From NCBI GenBank assembly GCA_021234155.1, contig JAJEKV010000316.1, positions 124,001-188,000 on the forward strand: a stretch of DNA of 64,000 bases, given 5' to 3'. The position numbers and the translations under genes were made by a program. Shown in pieces: positions 21,873-33,130 of this stretch. Each line of letters opens with the position of its first letter. Within the stretch, counting starts at the first letter, position 1. Under the pieces are notes generated by a model that did not search any database, was not told where the DNA came from, and worked only from the letters and a program-made list of their open reading frames with translations. The stretch comes from Isoetes taiwanensis. Lineage: Eukaryota > Streptophyta > Lycopodiopsida > Isoetales > Isoetaceae.

Positions 21873-22776
21873 GGGTAGTTTCCCACTCGCAATTAGGTTA
21901 GGTTAACTTAACCAATTGGTTATCTCTTAACTTAATGGAAAGTAGGTTGTGATTTCCCATTAAAGTCATTAAGTTAAGATTAACTTAAAGGATTGTGAAG
22001 ATATGCATTCACACTATAACAATTATGGACCACTTAGGTTAAGCTCATGAAATCAATTTAACCTAACCTTTATAATAACTTGTGCTTCACACTAGTAGTT
22101 AAGAAGTTTTGTTAGGTTAGAGATAAATGTGTTCGTTTCTCACTTCACGGTTAAGCTATTTGGAGGATATGACTTTTTTTGTCAAGTTACTATTTTTGTG
22201 AATTGTTTGACTACCTAGTAAAATCTAGTAAAGTGGTTGACTCTCTAGTCAATGAGTTGACTTTTGGTTAACTTAGTTTCTGCCAATCAATTGACTTGTA
22301 GTCAACTCTCTCCATTTTAATACTTTCTAGTCAAGTACTTCGTGACCAGTCAATCAATCATAAAATTCTTAAAAATCCACCTCCTATTTTAATGTTTCTT
22401 ATTCAATCTATCAAACTAATAAGACACTTGGTCAACTAGTTGGCATCCTTGTCAAAATTACGATTTAAGAGTCTAACCTAACTGGAACCATTTCTCACTC
22501 GTAGTTGAGTTAGCTTAATGCTTAACCAAAAAGTTAGAAGTTAAGTGGACCTTGCTTAGGTCACTTAACTTTTGCACTAGTTGGTTAAATATTTTTAAAT
22601 TTGGTTAAAAAAATAACTTAACTTTTTCTAGTGAGAAGGATGCTCCCTTAAGTTAATGAACAGTTAAAAATTAGCTGGAATTAACTTACTTGATATTAAC
22701 TTAAGGGTCAGTGGGAAAGTAAGTTCCAGTTATTTGCCCTATTTAACTTAACTTAATGGCAAGTGGGAAATGACCC
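21873..22776. mobile_element. 904-bp element with terminal inverted repeats
   Basis: The left end GGGTAGTTTCCCACTCGC and the complement of the right end, GGGTCATTTCCCACTTGC, are inverted repeats that continue into AATTAGGTTAGGTTAA-like sequence. The interior is noncoding, full of AACTTAA and GTTGACT words, and holds further internal copies of the terminal motif (near 22139, 22487 and 22707). No matching target duplication was found, so the superfamily is open; a MULE- or PIF-like non-autonomous element are options. The right end abuts the F-box fragment. Confidence 0.65.
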
Positions 22777-22967
22777 ATTATCGTATATGTGGCTAAGAAT
22801 TTTATCTCTGATGATATACAGGCCATCCTTGCTAATGACATGGGTGTAAGAAACTCCAATATTTTCATTTTCAAGTCAGATGATATTAAGCAAAATGATG
22901 AGGGTAGTGGAAGTTTTGCACTTTCACAAAACCAGGCCAATGTTGGTATTGGCATGTTAACTTTAAC
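22777..22967 (-). pseudogene. F-box exon fragment, SKIP22/FBXO7-like
   Basis: After an acceptor-like TTTGTAATCAG, the minus strand reads VKVNMPIPTLAWFCESAKL, then DLKMKILEFLTPMSLARMA and SSEIKFLA. The second block is a good F-box (L-x-KILEFL-x-SLARMAC). The lead-in PIPTL...F...KLPLPSSF resembles SKIP22/FBXO7-type plant proteins. F-box proteins recruit substrates to SCF ubiquitin ligases. The exon is cut after KFLAT by the right end of the TIR element at 22776, and nothing of the rest is visible beyond it. It is a fragment. Confidence 0.6.
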
Positions 22968-23027
22968 CTGATTACAAAGGACAAACAAATGCAGCTTCTA
23001 ACGTTCTTTCTGCCTTCCTTCTGCCTG

Positions 23028-23117
23028 TGCATTTATCCACATTGAGACTAGCAAATTCGTGCGTTTATCCACCTTAAGACTAGCAAATCAATGCATTTAT
23101 CCACTTTCAGACTGCGT
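23028..23117. repeat. Tandem repeat, about three units of 32-33 bp
   Basis: Units begin TGCATTTATCCAC, TGCGTTTATCCACC and TGCATTTATCCACTTT, and share GACTAGCAAAT or GACTGCG. The array lies just downstream (minus sense) of the PPR relic. Confidence 0.75.
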
Positions 23118-23149
23118 GGGTCCTGATATCTAAAGTATCACTTCCTCTT

Positions 23150-23470
23150 CTTTCTAGTTGCTTGTTGACCTTGAAGCTGCATTCGCTTAAACATACGGAG
23201 TGCCTCCTTGCAATGACCTATTCCCTTAAACATATAGAGTGCCTCCTTGCAATGACCTTGCTCATCATATGCTGTGATCATAGTATTCAAGCAGTCGCAA
23301 TTTTTTTAGGCATTTAATCAAACAAGTGCTGGCCTATAATCTGTCCTAGCATTGAGTACGCTACAATCATGGAATTCCATGACATAATATCCTGCTCAGG
23401 CATTTCTTCAAATGGTTGCACAACATCTTTACATTGGCCCTGCTGTATACGCATGCAATTATTACATTCC
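23150..23470 (-). pseudogene. Pentatricopeptide (PPR) protein fragment
   Basis: Minus-strand blocks read FEEMPEQDIMSWNSMIVAY (about 23370-23430) and, after a stop and frame change, TMITAYDEQGHCKEALYMF and GHCKEALRMFKRMQLQG (23180-23290). Spacing and residues (F-x-EMP-x-D-x-SWN-MI-AY, then KEAL-F-M) match the PLS-type PPR repeats of plant organellar RNA-processing proteins. A 43-bp tandem duplication (AACATA-GAGTGCCTCCTTGC, 23190-23265) has doubled part of one repeat. It is short, frameshifted and non-functional. Confidence 0.7.
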
Positions 23471-23499
23471 ATACACTTTAGGCACAATTGATAGCTATT

Positions 23500-24496
23500 T
23501 GAGGCACTTGGCTCTAAGGACTATCGTAGAGACAACTACAAAATGAGGATCACAAACGTTTTCACAAATATCTACCCAGACAAAAATGGCTTCTTAATAT
23601 CTTAGCAATTTAAATGTGCTTTTTACCAGTTTAGTCCAATCTTTCAGTCTATCAATGTTGGTCAATGCTATAGTGATTTATTTGCTAATTGTGGTTTACG
23701 AAGACTAGAGTGGTTCTTAACGTGGTTATTAGTGGTAGTTCTCAATGTTATAATGGTTTGTTCACTACTCGTGGATTATGAGATTGTCTCGTGCATATAA
23801 TAATCCCATTGCACCTTATAGTGATCCCCTAAATAGTTTTTTCTTCCATTTCAATTCGATTCAACTCACATCTTCTTCTCAAATCGCATCTCCTCAAATG
23901 ATGTGACGTAGACATGCTCATCTTGTACATTCATCACATATCCATAATATATAACTTAATAAGCGGGGGCTTAAAATATTGTAGTAATAAATTTGTAAAC
24001 CCTAATCAATCAATATTGTTAATTTGGAATTTTCCGGTCTGGAGAAAAACACTTTTGGATTTAATTTTAGTTGATTTTTCTAAGGTTTTGGGGGCTTTTG
24101 GTTCCCGGGAAAAAAAACCGATATTCCAAAAATTGAAAAAAATTTCTTGGGCACGATTTCAATTTCGATTTTAATTTTTCCCTTTCGAATCTTCAGCATA
24201 GCGCATTCTGCTCCTTTTCATTGTTGCATGCATCTGCCACGATTGTGCGAAGGTTTATGTGGGGCATGGAAGACGGGTGGGGTGCCACCGTTGTGCTCAG
24301 AGTCTACTCTCTGTTTTACGCCATAACCTAATCGGCCAAAGTCGTGGAGTTTGTAAACCTCTGCTTTTGGTGGCTGGGAGTTCTAACGACTTCTATAACC
24401 GACATTTTGAGGTAATTATATTTGTTTCTTAAATTGTTTATGGTTCTATGATTCTGAGTCTCGATTCATCTATCAGCTATCCTGGATATTAGTATC
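23500..24496 (+). repeat. 1-kb segment duplicated at 63007-64000
   Basis: The two segments match over about 1 kb in the same orientation with scattered differences and small indels, starting at TGAGGCACTTGG. The segment includes a conserved CCACGATTGTGCGAAGG stretch and ends in a donor-like TTTTGAG|GTAATT. It looks like the promoter and first exon of the transcript that continues to about 27 kb. The copy at 63 kb still runs on at the window edge. Confidence 0.85.
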
Positions 24497-24934
24497 GGAT
24501 TTGACGCAGTTTGCTTGGTTCAGGAGCAAGGAGGAGACCGCTTTCTTCTTGATGCTTCTAACTTTCAAGGTATTCATGCAAGATCAGCACTGTAGAACAG
24601 ACGAAAGAGCAGTCTTCTTAGACCTTTTGTGCTTGCATGCTTACAGGTTGATGAGCTATGCTGGTCGGCTTAGAGATAAATTCAAGCTTCGAGTTGTAAG
24701 TTAAGGTTTTTGATTTGCTTCTTTCAAAGGAAAGCAACACTATAGGAGGAAGATGTTACTGCATAAATCTGTCATAGATGAAGATGAGAGTGCACACGGT
24801 AAGGTTTATTCAATGAGGGCATTTATTTTTTGTTTCTAGGGTCAAAATCTGCTTTGGATCTATATGGATTTCTCTCTCAAATTAACAATATTGATAGGAT
24901 TTTCCAATGTGTACATTCTAGCTGCTTCAAGGTC

Positions 24935-25602
24935 GCTCTAACATTTAGACTTGCTCCAAGACTCCTAAGCTTTTCTATGTCAAACAATGTCTTCATTTCT
25001 CTGCTAGCTGAAGAAGAGCTTACCTTCAACTACTTCTGAAACTAGACACAGCAGGGATAATTATTGTGAAGGATAGTTATTGGAATTCTTTTTCGCTTTT
25101 GTCAAAGATGCAAGTCCAAATTTGGTACTGTAATTTACAAGGTACTGCATAATGTATTGCGCTATGCCCATACGGGTGTCATTGCCATCATGCATGTTTT
25201 GATCTAATCAAATGAATGATATTTTAGATTCTCATGTCCATGCGCTTCTAATTTTGGAGGCACTAGCTCTAACATTTAGACTTGCTCCAAAACTCCTAAG
25301 TTTTTCTATGTCAAACAATGTTTTCGTTTCTTTGAAAGCTGAAGAAGAGGTTAACTTCAATTACTTCTGAAACTAGACACATAGAGGATAAATATTGTGA
25401 AGGATAATCGCTGGGATTCTTCTTTGCTTTTGTCAAAGATGCAAGTCCCAATTTGATACTATACTTTACGAGGTACCACATAATGTATTGCTCTATTCCC
25501 AGACTAGACTTGTGTCATTGCCATCATGCATGTTTTGATCTAATCAAATGAATGATGTCTCAGATTCTCATGTCCATGCACTTCTACTTTTGCAGGCACA
25601 AG
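24935..25602. repeat. Tandem duplication, two copies of about 331 bp
   Basis: GCTCTAACATTTAGACTTGC begins at 24935 and at 25266. The copies keep the coding-like peptide LTFRLAP-LLSFSMSNNVF and then the same noncoding tail, down to GCTTCTA-TTTTG-AGGCAC. The second copy leads into the exon at 25597, suggesting an exon-intron border was duplicated. Confidence 0.85.
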
Positions 25603-26482
25603 CTACTGTCCGTAGCAAGAAGCAACACCCAGTTCACATCTTTTGTAGATGGTTGGAAGGGCCATATAAAAGTAAGATTCGCATTTGCTTATGGTCATGC
25701 ATTTATTCATGTCCATAATCTCTACACTTCGTGCAGTGCTCATTGTTAGAATCCAGAAAGGCTTATGCGCTAGAGATTATCAAGCTACTCAAGTGAAGCA
25801 TAGAATTCCCTTGCTACTGAAGGATATCATTACAGATGAGTGTTTAGCACATAATTTTACTTCATAGCATAGCCATAAGAACTTAGCCCTTGCATTCTTT
25901 GTTCTGATCTATTTTAGCTTGGCTAAGTAAGAGCAATTCTGTAAAATAATTGTACAATGTGAGGCTGCTTTGCATTTCAGTACATCTCAGTTGCTAATTT
26001 ATTGAGATTAAGTGATCTTCATGGTTTTTCTAGATACTCATAAATGAAAAAACCAAAGAGTGAGCTCAGATCTAATATGATGTCCTCTGTGCAGCAAGGT
26101 CTTCTCTGCAGCAAGGTGTTCTTTAAGTGTGGCTTTTTCTAAATTGTTGTACGACAACTTGCCTAAACAACTGTTGGTGGAGAGGTGAGTAAGATACGCT
26201 CCTCATGCATAGTGTCTATGTTTATATATGTTGAAAGTTATATGTACAGTTAGCAATATTGAACTTTTGTCTGAACCTATTTGAGAGTTCTTCTTTAGTA
26301 AGGCTCAAGGTGTAGAATTTTATGATCTGTGTAAACTTGCGAGTAGGCTGACTGAGAGACCTACAACATACTGCTAACCAACTCTCCACTATTCATGCAT
26401 CAAAGCATTATCCTAGACCAAAGCATTATCAAAGAATTATCAAAGCATTCAACATTATCCGATTTTCACCAATGTAGAATGG

Positions 26483-26761
26483 ATGAACATCCTCAGGCAA
26501 CAGGAATTTCTCTATTCACCGGATGAAAATATGACCACAGAAATGCTGAAAGCTCTCACCAAGAGGATGAATTGTACGTCGAACCTCCCAGACCTCTCTC
26601 CTTACTCTACTGCCACTGAAATTTTTAATAACGAGAGTCTTTGGCCTCTTTCTCATACTATTGACCAGGATCTGCAAAGGTTGAAACCTTTTCTCCTTAA
26701 TCGCTACCAAGCCTTTATGCTAGTCAGGTTCTTGTTTAGTTATGATAGGTTGTTTACATAG
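26483..26761 (+). CDS. 92-codon exon-like open frame
   Basis: The frame MNILRQQEFLYSPDENMTT to FMLVRFLFSYDRLFT is the longest open stretch in this transcript-like region, with a balanced residue composition. A donor-like GTCAG|GTTCTTG lies near 26727, so the last 11 codons may be intron. The opposite strand is less protein-like. Function unknown. Confidence 0.35.
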   Translation: MNILRQQEFLYSPDENMTTEMLKALTKRMNCTSNLPDLSPYSTATEIFNNESLWPLSHTIDQDLQRLKPFLLNRYQAFMLVRFLFSYDRLFT

Positions 26762-27044
26762 GGCCAATTCCTTCACTTCAGGGATATGTTCTATCATCAC
26801 AAGGCCAAGCAGGATGCATATGGAGAAGCTGCTATTCTGTTTGGTAACACTGCCACATTTATGGTTTTTTGCTTTCCCTCCGGAATGGGATGAAATAGGC
26901 TGGCAAGTTGAGCCGGTGGCCACTGATCTGGTGATCATAGAAGAGGACGAGGAGGAGCTGGACCCAGATCTCTTTTTGATAGAAGCACAGTAAGGCAAGG
27001 ACCAGGAATGAATTTTGTCATCCTAAGTTCGAAAGCAATGTATA

Positions 27045-27073
27045 CTAGTAACGGGTGCCCGGCGTTGCCGGGC
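27045..27073 (-). mobile_element. Helitron 3' terminus, minus orientation
   Basis: On the minus strand a perfect 7-bp stem GCCCGGC / GCCGGGC with loop AAC is followed by ACCCGTTA and CTAG (plus 27045-27048), then host T. It shows the same layout as the termini at 4140 and 7764. The body extends to the right and probably includes the tandem repeats at 27091-27806. The 5' end was not found. Confidence 0.85.
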
Positions 27074-27090
27074 ATAGATACAATTCCATG

Positions 27091-27267
27091 TAGACATGTG
27101 TGCCTAGCTGTATTTGATAGGAAGGCGATATGTACAAAGATGATCCACATTAGGGTGGTAGATTGCAACCCTTCCTAGACATGTGTACAATGCCTAGCTG
27201 TATTTGACAGGGAGGAGCTATGTACAAAGATATTTCACATTAGGGTGGTAAATTGCAACCCTTCCCG
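27091..27267. repeat. Tandem duplication, two copies of about 85-90 bp
   Basis: TAGACATGTGT-GCCTAGCTG starts at 27091 and 27176. Both copies end in TTGCAACCCTTCC. The repeat lies just inside the Helitron terminus. Confidence 0.85.
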
Positions 27268-27697
27268 ATAAGTCTTTTTGCTCTTAATAATCAACACATG
27301 CATGCATTGGTCGCCACAATGTCATTGGGTGCCACAGTGTAGTGGCTTCAAACTGCAGACCAATACAGTGGAAAAAGAAAGATTTCTAGATTGGAAACTA
27401 TTAAAGTTATATTGAACAAAAATAAAGTTGCATAATTAGGTGCCTTGCTTTCTGGGGCTTTAAAGACATTGTATAAGGTTGTGAATGTCATGTGGTTGGA
27501 AGCATTTATTTGGTGTTTTTGTTGATAAGAGATGAGTTAGGAGAGTTTTATATTGTAATTATAATAATGATTATGCACAACATGGTTAGTATCTTTGTAT
27601 TTCTGTGAACCCTTCCCTATGAAAGTGTAAACTAATGTGTAGACACTTGTTGCACTTTGCTCTTGATTCTAGATTGTGTAGTGTATCTGTTGGCACT

Positions 27698-27806
27698 GTA
27701 AAGAGCCTTATAGATCATTAGTATAGTATAACCTTGACCTTTATATGGTGGTGTAAAGAGCCTTATAGATCATTAGTATAGTATAACCTTGACCTTTATA
27801 TGGTGG
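27698..27806. repeat. Exact or near-exact tandem duplication, 54-bp unit
   Basis: TGTAAAGAGCCTTATAGATC begins at 27698 and 27752, and the two units appear identical. This suggests a recent duplication. Confidence 0.9.
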
Positions 27807-28122
27807 CCTCCAACTTGAATGAAAAACAGATACTAAATTATGTGTATCTATGTTTATGGCTTGGACTATACTTCAAATGACCTAGTGGAACATGGAATTT
27901 CATTCTTCTTCAATCAAACGTATGCGAACAACCAAGTTGCCAATCCATTATTTACGAAAGCGACAAATTGTCATGTGATCGTCATACAAATGCTACATTC
28001 GTTGCATCTTCTTCATGTCTTCTAGATTAGCTTCTGCCACAGCATCAACCTAAGAAAAATAGAGCACTCAGATATCATTTGTAACCTAAAAAATAATGCC
28101 ACCTCCAAACTGAATAAGACTT

Positions 28123-28548
28123 TTATAACCATACCATCGAGGAGGGCTCGCCGCAATGTCTTGAAAACGTTTCAAAAAGCAAATAAGTTATGCTATGCTT
28201 TGATAGTCCACATAATTTTTTAGTAGATATCTCCATCCCATCCTTAGTGCATCCAAATTTGTAGCCATTTTGGACGGTGGCGTTAAAAAAGATTTTTACA
28301 TCATGGCAAATCTCGGCCCGTGCCATGATAATTTGCATTTGCGTTAAACGATCATGTGTCGAAAGATTTTTAACTTTAATTGGATATAAAACAATACTAT
28401 TCCATTCAAATATACATCTTCTATTTATTTCAAAAGGATTTGGGTGACCACTTGTATTCATCTTCATAAAGATAAAAACACCAATGAATGTGGGCCGAGG
28501 ATTTAGTCTTTGATGTTTTTTCGACCTTAGCAGTGCATGAAATGGCAT
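28123..28548 (-). CDS. Unrecognised 141-codon open frame
   Basis: The frame runs from MPFHALLRSKKHQRLNPRP to CGEPSSMVWL. Upstream minus-strand sequence to about 29.4 kb has short coding-like blocks with stops (for example GHDRLKVIKELKTRRYF near 29410), and downstream a block EDMKKMQRM follows, so this may be the longest survivor of a decayed gene. A position just inside a minus-orientation Helitron would fit cargo. No family was recognised. Confidence 0.35.
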   Translation of the reverse strand: MPFHALLRSKKHQRLNPRPTFIGVFIFMKMNTSGHPNPFEINRRCIFEWNSIVLYPIKVKNLSTHDRLTQMQIIMARAEICHDVKIFFNATVQNGYKFGCTKDGMEISTKKLCGLSKHSITYLLFETFSRHCGEPSSMVWL

Positions 28549-31500
28549 ACAAATGAGGAAAAAAGATCATAAAAGTATTATATGCCTAAGAGGTGTTCCT
28601 TGCATACAACATAAGGTATTGAGAAGAATGTCTAGACTTGAATAACAAAAAGAAATTGACATCACCCAAAGCATCGTTTCTCAGGACAAAATGGCAAGCT
28701 GTAGTCTACAATTCTAGGTATTTCTACTCTCTTGAATTGAAAGTCCACTTTTTATTGGCTTACGGACTTAGAAAGCCCATTCCATCCCCAAATGGAGGAG
28801 AGTTATTGTCTTATAAATTTAATATTGAATGAGCTGGCGGTATTCTTGAGCATCTCTTAATATATTCTTTTTGCATCGATGCATTTACCGCTATAGGATA
28901 AGGTGTTAAAGTAAAGCACAAAAGGTTTGGAGCTTCATGCCTTCACTTACTAATGATTCAAACAATAGGAATTAGACCATATTGAGCTGTTTTTCTTACA
29001 TAATTCTACTTTCCAACATAGTGTAGAGTACACGAGGAAATACTATGAGCAGTTCTATGGATAAAGTTATTGTCAATTATAGTGAGGCAAACTACAAAAT
29101 GCTTAACATCATGGGATATTTATACATGGATACAACACACAATTACACTCTGCAAATGATTACATGAAGCAAGCATAAGATGCTAATTTTTCTAAGAGTT
29201 CTCTAAGAATCTATATTATAGAGCTATGAATAAATTGAACAAAACAAACAATTACAACAGGTTGCTCGGATAACTATACCTAGTTGAGTACGATCTTGTT
29301 CTGAAAGGCTCCAACTGCTTGAATGCCCTTTTATAGATTGCAATGCAATCCATGTAACCCTGAAATAGATGCCCTAAAATATCTCCTTGTTTTTAGTTCC
29401 TTTATCACCTTTAACCTGTCATGACCTAGATTTTTTGTAGCAAGACATAATCAAAATGTAAAAGGTGCATCAACAAAAAAGAATGTGGAAAAATATAGCG
29501 TGAACGGACATTTTTTGTGTCATCACGTCTAACCAAAAGTTGTTTGTAGCTGCTATATCATTGCATAAATCAAATATGATCTACCCGAAGCGAAAACAAT
29601 TCCCACGAACCTAGTTCTTTGTCGAGCGGCACATCTATCAACTAGCGAAAAAGCGTGTGAAGGGGACTAAAGCTTAAAAATGAAGCTCTTGATATTTGAA
29701 CCACCTCCGGCATCATAGAGGGGCATCCGGGGAGTATTACACGCAAAATATGATGCTTAGTCTGATGACTTTTCATAAATAATTAGAAAAAGCGGCACAT
29801 TTTCATTGTGTCAAAGAGGAAGGCTAAATTCAAGATGCCATTGCAATATCGACATTGGAAAACAAATATGTGTGAGTTTAGGTTCAAAAGAATATGAAGC
29901 TTTGTATCTCATCCCTGGTCAAAAAAAGCACTTGGAAACAAAGACCACAGCCACAATATTTCAAAACACGCAAGCAATTATAAGAAATAAAGCAAAGCGG
30001 GGTTTCTAATTCTACAATAGAGCATAAGAGTTAAAAAAAATATCTTATCGGGTTGATTATGATTAGAGACCTTGAGACCACCCGACACTTTATAGCAAGC
30101 TTCGGGCTGCACGGACGAAAGGGTTAGGCAGTACATAGGATCAATTTAGCTAAAAGCCCGACCTAAACAACATTCCTATTACTCCTAGTGGATAAAGGCT
30201 GATCCTTTGGTTGGGGTCTATTTGCCAGCCTCTTCAACCTCTTACCATCAAAATTTAAGGCATAAATCTATTCAACAAACCCAAGCAAAGCGATTTTGAG
30301 AGCGAGACAATGAACGGTTAAATAAACACATAACCTGTCCTCAAGGACCCGGAAGAGTAGGGTAAAAGTACCTATGCCTATTGTGATTTGGTGCCCTGAA
30401 TGATTCTTGCATGGGAAAAACATATTCTTTTGGGACATTGCTTAAAATGCTTTCCAAGCATCGCCACAACTTTGCACATCCCATGCAATTTAATCATCCA
30501 ATTGAGAAGGTAATCTTTAAGTAACATTTATAGCTTGATGATTCTGCGAGAATATGGACAGAGAATAACAGTAAGCAGAATGAAATTAAATAAGAACATC
30601 ATGGAAACATATTTCTAATAAACCGACTTACAGTGACTATGAAATGAAGTTCTCTTACATTATATTCTTGGAATATCGGCAGCAATAAGCGTGGCAAAAG
30701 CTCTAATACAATGTTAATGCTACCACGATTCGATTCATAATTTATATCACTCCTTCAGAGATGGGCCCCAAAATTTAAAGAGCTAGAAAATGCGTGGGCA
30801 AATGATGGAAATGCAAACAAAATAGAAGAATAAATAGCCAAATGTCTGGATCTCCATAATCTACATCGAATAGCACCTTTAAATTTCCCAAACTTGACTG
30901 CCGGATCGTGTTGAGGGATCAAATACAACTCTATTACTCCATTATAACCATATACTCGATTACTCTATATAAATCTCACAAAGTAAAGTCCGGTCGTCTA
31001 TGAAACATATGCTAATAATGTATGAAGCCATGGATTCATATGCCAAAGCTCTTCGACTTCTAAACTTACAAAAATTTATATGTAGACACGCCTACAATTT
31101 TTATTCAATCTATACTTGTTGCTTAGGCGAACTTAAGTAAATAAATAGCTTAAAATTGTTTGGGATGTAGGTAGGTATTGAAGCGGGCAATGGGAGATAT
31201 GGTATCCGTTTTTGAGGAAGAGAACAAATGGACATGATTCCGAATAAACCAAAGGAATATCTGAGAATTTGTAAGTCTCAAACTATCGATTGCTTGTTTC
31301 TTGTTGTTGACATAGTTAGACATGGGTGACGAACACTATACTAAGGAGCCTTGGGACAATTATGGAATGGACATAGGGAGAAGAAAGAAAATTTGGAGAG
31401 ATCACTCCATGATTTGGTATATGCACATCCATCCAGAAGCTTAGAATCCTACTATAAAACACCTATTATGCAAGAACACTTGCGCCCTAAGGCTCAAAAG

Positions 31501-32119
31501 CTGTGGTCTAAGGATGATCCGAGGAGAAACAATGACCTGAAAGCGAAATCAATCTCAACCTCACGAAAATGGCATAAGAGTCAATTTAAAACATTATGAA
31601 GACACAAGCGGAAGCGTGAGAGCTTCTGACTTTGCTCTGTTACATTTGTTCTTGCTCGCATCTCCGAATCACCCAACGGATGTGGTCCTAGGCTTGGCTG
31701 GCTGGGCAAGCCATTACCTTGAACATGCAGCAGCGGTCGTGGCATATGCATGCCAGATTAGAAGGGACGAAATCAGATTGGGGCAAAATCGGAACCCCAA
31801 ATCAAAGTTGAGGAAATTTTTTCGATTTTTGGCAATCGGAATTGTTTTCCGGCCGCTTAAAAACCTCGAAATCTTAGGAAATTAAGTTAAAGAAAAAATG
31901 TAAAAAGTTTTTGGGGAGCCGGAAAAACCAAATTTAAACAATAGATAAGAAGGTGTGCAGAAGTCTGTTTTTGTTTCTCATGTAATCTGAAATGTTTAAT
32001 ACAAATTCTCGCTCTACCTTATGTAATCATTTTATATGTTTAATATAAATCTTCCACTACCACCCCAATTCTGGATCCACACCTAAAAACAACAGTAACA
32101 AAAAGACCACATGTCGTTG
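28549..32119. other. Mostly noncoding DNA with coding-like scraps
   Basis: I see no supported gene. Short frames at 29806-30009, 31351-31599 and 31616-31885 have modest protein character (for example MGDEHYTKEPWDNYGMDIG at 31323) but no family match and no clear splice sites. The segment is probably old element DNA. Confidence 0.4.
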
Positions 32120-32690
32120 TTCCAAAAAATCTACATGTGGTTATGTGGAGGTGTGGTTTATTAAGGAGGCGGTGTAGTTTTTTTTATGGAGCTATAGTTT
32201 TTTTTTTTTTGAAGGTGTAGTTTTTAACTAGGTATGGTTTTCTGAAGTGGTATGATTTTTTTAATCGAGGTGTTGTTTTTTGAGGTGTCGTTTATAAGTG
32301 GGTGTAGTTTTTAAATAGCTATTTTTTAAAGAAGTATGGTTTTGAAGTGTGGTTTATTAGCGGTGTAGTTTTTTTAAAGTGTTTTTTGAAGTGTGGTTTT
32401 TTAGTGAAGTATGGTTTTTTACGAGAAGTGGTGTAGTTTATAACTAGGTGTAGTGTTTAGAAGCTATTTTTAAGGAAATATGATTTTTTGGTGTGGTTTT
32501 ATATAACTAGGTATAGTTTTTTATGTAGCTATTTTTTAAAGTAAGTATGGTTTTTTGAGGTGTAGTTTTTAAGTAGGTGTAGTTTTTAAGTGGTTGTTTT
32601 TTAGAAGTGTGGTTTTAAAGTGGCGTGGTTTTTACGCGGCTATTTCTTAAGGAAGTATGGTTTTTGAGGCTATTTCTTAAGCAAAAGCAC
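32120..32690 (+). repeat. T/G-rich degenerate array of GTGTAGTTTTT / GTATGGTTTTT
   Basis: About 25 variants of a G-rich word followed by a T run (GGTGTAGTTTTTTA, GAAGTATGGTTTTTTG, AGGTGTGGTTTTTA) follow each other every 15-30 bp over about 570 bp, nearly all on one strand. C is rare. It ends about 90 bp before the CACTA terminus at 32783. No gene is present. Confidence 0.8.
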
Positions 32691-32782
32691 CATCACACGG
32701 AATATTGTTTGTGTGCTCAACTTTGGGAATGTATCGTATTGTTTTACATTCGTGAAAAATAACTTCAGCGGTTAGATCCAAC

Positions 32783-33130
32783 CACTACAAGAGAATGAGC
32801 ATTTTTGTGAGAAAAATCGTCGGTATCTAGAGATTTTTGCGACATCTGGTGACGAAATCTTGGCGATTACTATTTTGATGCTTTTCGATGATACTACGTC
32901 GGACATATCGTCACATAAATCGTCGAAGCCTTCGTCGGGTTAAAGCGTCACATTGTCGTCGAGAATATCGTCAAATATGTATCGTCGAGAAAAAGCGTCG
33001 AGAATTTCGTCGGAATAATCGTCGAGAAAATGCGTCGGATATAACGTCGGATATATCATCAGTTTTCGCGTCGAGACTATTCGATCGGATATTGCATCGG
33101 ACTAATTGTCGGATGGTTGCTTTTCTAGAA
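32783..33130 (+). mobile_element. CACTA (En/Spm) terminus with subterminal CGTCGG array
   Basis: CACTACAAGAGAATGAG at 32783 is a typical plant CACTA terminal repeat. It is followed by about 18 copies of CGTCGG, CGTCGAGA or near variants at roughly 10-15 bp spacing to 33130, mostly in one orientation. Transposase-binding subterminal repeats at this position are a hallmark of the superfamily. The mate end (CTTGTAGTG) and 3-bp target duplication were not found downstream to 36.4 kb, so the element may be truncated or longer than expected. Confidence 0.7.

Larger units (their letters stand above)
24200..27000 (+). pseudogene. Unrecognised multi-exon transcript or relic
   Basis: Several exon-like pieces have good borders: a piece ending TTTTGAG|GTAATT near 24414; GTTGATGAGC...CGAGTT between CTTACAG and GTAAGTTAAG (24648-24697); one after TTTGTTTCTAG near 24839 that reads GSKSALDLYGFLSQ and ends TFNYF; AQATVRSKKQHPVHIFCRW between TTTTGCAG and GTAAGATTC (25597-25671); an 83-codon frame from 26504 (YSPDENMTTEMLKALTKR); and a final part ending FPPEWDEIGWQVEP then an acidic tail, EEDEEELDPDLF, with stop at 26991. 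Frames do not join cleanly throughout, so it may be a decayed gene. No family was recognised. Confidence 0.35.

Noticed and set aside
26720-26998. Minus-strand Ser-rich frame opposite the end of the 24-27 kb transcript
   Set aside because: The Ser run is the complement of the acidic Glu/Asp tail on the plus strand, where exon borders also point to plus-strand coding.
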